A DNA stretch of 7,978 nt from positions 1 through 7,978 of the forward strand of contig USSA01000133.1 in NCBI GenBank assembly GCA_900557255.1. Direction: 5' to 3'. Position numbers and translations under genes: made by a program. Below, piece after piece: positions 6,381 to 7,978 of the stretch. Position 1 is the first letter of the stretch; the number at the start of each line of letters is the position of its first letter. The DNA is from an uncultured Prevotella sp. (GTDB lineage Bacteria > Bacteroidota > Bacteroidia > Bacteroidales > Bacteroidaceae). The notes beneath the pieces are model-generated. The model worked only from the letters and a program-made list of their open reading frames with translations, did no database searches and was not told the origin of the DNA.

Positions 6381-7592
6381 TTATAGTCCTTCGTCTTCAA
6401 CTCTTCCCGGATAAGCCTCAAGTGCCTTGCCCAGAACCACCAGAGCACGCTCCAGATCGTGTTTCTTCAAGACGTAAGCTACACGAACCTGATTGTGACC
6501 GGCTCCAGGAGTCGTATAGAAACCGGAGGCTGGAGCCATCATGATGGTTTCGCCCTCGTAGTTGAATTCCTCCAGACACCAGCGGCAGAACTTTTCAGAA
6601 TCATCGATAGGCAGTTTGGCTACGGTATAGAAGGCTCCCATAGGAATAGGAGAGTATACGCCCGGAATGCGGTTCAAACCGTCTATCAGACACTTACGGC
6701 GCTCTACATACTCATCGTATACATCGCGGTAGTACTCTTCAGGAGCATCCAGAGAAGCTTCGGCTACAATCTGACCAATCAGTGGAGGAGAGAGACGGGC
6801 CTGGCAGAACTTCATCACCGCCTTGCGGATTTCTGCATTCTTGGTGATGAGGGCACCTACACGGATACCGCACTCACTGTAACGCTTCGAAACAGAATCG
6901 ATGAGAACCGTGTTCTGTTCGATGCCTTCCAGGTGCATCGCACTGATATAAGGACTGCCGGTATAGATATACTCACGGTAAACCTCATCAGAGAAGAGAT
7001 AGAGGTCGTACTTCTTCACCAGGTCACGAATCTGATTCATCTCTCTGCGGGTATAGAGATAACCCGTAGGGTTGTTAGGGTTGCAGATCAGAATGGCACG
7101 GGTGCGCTCATTGATCAGCTCCTCAAACTTCTCCACTTTAGGCAGGGAGAAACCTTCTTCTATCGTTGTGGCGATGGTACGGATCTTGGCACCCGCCGAG
7201 ATGGCAAATGCCATATAGTTAGCGTAAGCAGGTTCTGGTACGATAATCTCGTCGCCAGGGTTGAGGCAGCTCATGAAAGAGAAGAGTACAGCCTCAGAAC
7301 CTCCCGATGTAATGATGATATCATCGGCAGTTACGTTGATGTTGAATTTCTTATAGTAATCTACAAGCTTCTCGCGATAGCTGAGATAGCCCTGACTTGG
7401 AGAATACTCCAAGACCGTGCGGTCTATATGCTTCAAGGCATCTAGACCACATTGAGGAGTTGGAAGGTCAGGCTGACCGATGTTGAGGTGATATACCTTT
7501 ACTCCACGTTTTTTTGCTGCGGCAGCCAGAGGAGCCAACTTTCTGATAGGTGACTCTGGCATTTCAAGACCGCGTACAGATATTTCTGGCAT
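6381..7592 (-). CDS. PLP-dependent class I/II aminotransferase (aspartate aminotransferase-like)
   Basis: 403-residue fold-type I aminotransferase, transferring an amino group between an amino acid and a 2-oxoacid through pyridoxal phosphate. Visible landmarks are NIGQPD at 37-42, SGGSEAV at 96-102 (phosphate binding), NPNNPTG at 171-177 (N174), SDEVY at 201-205 (D202 contacts the pyridine nitrogen), the Schiff-base lysine K236 in SVSKRYSECGIRVG, and R370 in NQVRVAY, which binds the substrate carboxylate. All catalytic residues are present. The start at 7592 (MPEISVRGLEMPESP) is preferred: the frame can be extended to an ATG at 7664, but the extra 24 residues are basic and unlike the family, and they cover a leader hairpin. 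Aspartate is the default substrate guess, but other amino acids are possible, so no symbol is given. The gene is divergent from the gene at 7855. Confidence 0.9.
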   Translation of the reverse strand: MPEISVRGLEMPESPIRKLAPLAAAAKKRGVKVYHLNIGQPDLPTPQCGLDALKHIDRTVLEYSPSQGYLSYREKLVDYYKKFNINVTADDIIITSGGSEAVLFSFMSCLNPGDEIIVPEPAYANYMAFAISAGAKIRTIATTIEEGFSLPKVEKFEELINERTRAILICNPNNPTGYLYTRREMNQIRDLVKKYDLYLFSDEVYREYIYTGSPYISAMHLEGIEQNTVLIDSVSKRYSECGIRVGALITKNAEIRKAVMKFCQARLSPPLIGQIVAEASLDAPEEYYRDVYDEYVERRKCLIDGLNRIPGVYSPIPMGAFYTVAKLPIDDSEKFCRWCLEEFNYEGETIMMAPASGFYTTPGAGHNQVRVAYVLKKHDLERALVVLGKALEAYPGRVEDEGL

Positions 7593-7631
7593 CTTAAAAT
7601 ATTGTTTCTTTCTATTAATTATCCGTGTCGA

Positions 7632-7667
7632 AAATTGAATTCTATGACCTTCTGGTCTTTTCAATTT
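7632..7667 (-). other. Stem-loop in the aminotransferase 5' leader
   Basis: AAATTGAA (7632-7639) pairs with TTCAATTT (7660-7667), and inside it GACC (7646-7649) pairs with GGTC (7654-7657) across a TTCT loop. If transcription starts near 7675, this sits at the very 5' end of the mRNA and could stabilise it. It matches no riboswitch class I recognise. Confidence 0.45.
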
Positions 7668-7681
7668 ACGCTATTCGGCTG

Positions 7682-7689
7682 CAAAGATA
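7682..7689 (-). promoter_or_regulatory. Probable -7 element for the aminotransferase gene
   Basis: On the minus strand the sequence reads TATCTTTGC, the same -7 octamer (TAnnTTTG) as in front of the ligase pair. No clear TTTG lies 19-21 nt upstream, so only half of the promoter is supported. It predicts a leader of about 80 nt before the ATG at 7592. Confidence 0.5.
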
Positions 7690-7783
7690 AGAAAATTAGA
7701 TGAGAATTGAGAATAACTTTCGGTTAAATTTTATTTTTTGATTAAAAACTCTTTAAATATGTCGCTCTTTGCTTTCTTTTTTA

Positions 7784-7791
7784 TAACTTTG
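7784..7791 (+). promoter_or_regulatory. Probable -7 element for the DUF4494-like gene
   Basis: TAACTTTG matches TAnnTTTG on the + strand, about 60 nt before the ATG at 7855. A clear TTTG at the right distance is missing; the TTTG at 7768-7771 is only 12 nt away. The 7593-7854 interval is therefore a divergent promoter region with two half-recognised promoters and no gene. Confidence 0.5.
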
Positions 7792-7854
7792 CACTTAAAT
7801 TCAAGAAATGTTATAAGATTATACTAATTAATTAAAATAAGTAAGAAGAAAATT

Positions 7855-7978
7855 ATGAGAAGTAGAACAAGTACATGGTTTGAGACCAAAGTGAAATATC
7901 AGAAGACAATGGAGGATGGTTCTGAAAAGGTTGTTTCTGAAGCATACGTAGTAGATGCTTTGAGCTTTACCGAGGCTG
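7855..7978 (+). CDS. DUF4494-like conserved Bacteroidota protein, N-terminal fragment
   Basis: The frame opens with ATG at 7855 and is still open at the window end, giving 41 residues: MRSRTSTWFETKVKYQKTM, an EDGSEKV turn, then VSEAYVVDALSFTEA. The TWFE.KV.Y.KT...G...V.E.YVVDALSFTEAE pattern is what I recall of DUF4494 proteins, a small family of unknown function common in Bacteroidales; this is recognition from memory, not a search. It lacks a signal peptide, so it is likely cytoplasmic. The upstream region is A-rich (AGTAAGAAGAAAATT) with no true Shine-Dalgarno, as is normal for this phylum. An earlier ATG at 7808 hits a stop after one codon. Confidence 0.7.
   Translation, partial: MRSRTSTWFETKVKYQKTMEDGSEKVVSEAYVVDALSFTEA

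Noticed and set aside
7509..7515. A-AAA-AAA heptamer in the aminotransferase, a formal -1 slippery site
   Set aside because: It simply encodes Ala-Lys-Lys-Arg near the N-terminus; no stimulatory structure or useful alternative frame is seen, and the full-length enzyme is intact.
7593..7664. 24-residue N-terminal extension of the aminotransferase frame from an ATG at 7664
   Set aside because: The extension is basic and family-unlike, overlaps a leader hairpin, and lies just after the predicted -7 box, whereas MPEISVRG at 7592 fits the usual family start.
1..7978. Defence system, mobile element or novel multi-gene system
   Set aside because: All sizeable genes belong to housekeeping families; no transposase, integrase, nuclease, reverse transcriptase or toxin-antitoxin pair is visible on either strand.

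Overview
The window looks like chromosome of an anaerobic Bacteroidota bacterium, most likely Prevotella/Segatella or a close relative. The reasons are the protein sequences (a DUF4494-like start, a LolC/E-like permease, FadD-like ligases typed as in Bacteroidales), promoter elements of the Bacteroidota type (TTTG, about 19 nt, then TAnnTTTG), and the near absence of Shine-Dalgarno sequences. The genus is inferred from general resemblance and was not checked by any search.

Layout. On the + strand at the left edge lie the 3' end of lepA (1-705) and a Crp/Fnr-family regulator (746-1345). They are only 40 bp apart and probably co-transcribed. A symmetric hairpin terminator (1358-1399) separates them from a convergent minus-strand block. 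Read in transcription order, that block has a PLP-dependent aminotransferase (7592-6381), a repeat-filled 127-bp spacer, a FtsX/LolC-E-type permease (6253-5006), and two tandem acyl-CoA ligase paralogues (4863-3196 and 3087-1423). The two ligases have a recognisable Bacteroidota promoter in front of the first and no visible promoter between them, so they are probably one transcript ending at the shared terminator. At the right edge a divergent + strand gene starts (7855 onward), whose N-terminus resembles DUF4494 proteins.

How the genes relate. Most of this is housekeeping: translation (LepA), envelope lipoprotein export (LolC/E-like), amino-acid metabolism (aminotransferase) and fatty-acid or other carboxylic-acid activation (two ligases). 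I see no defence system, mobile element, tRNA, rRNA or CRISPR array. The unexplained content is mainly non-coding: a perfect 14-bp inverted repeat wrapped around the -33 box of the ligase promoter; a 7-bp/28-bp periodic repeat with a perfect 29-bp inverted copy that fills the aminotransferase-permease spacer; and a full-strength Shine-Dalgarno embedded in an overlapping 11-codon ORF ahead of the Crp/Fnr gene, in a lineage that rarely uses such sites. In the proteins, both ligases appear to carry serine where the usual C-terminal adenylation lysine sits.
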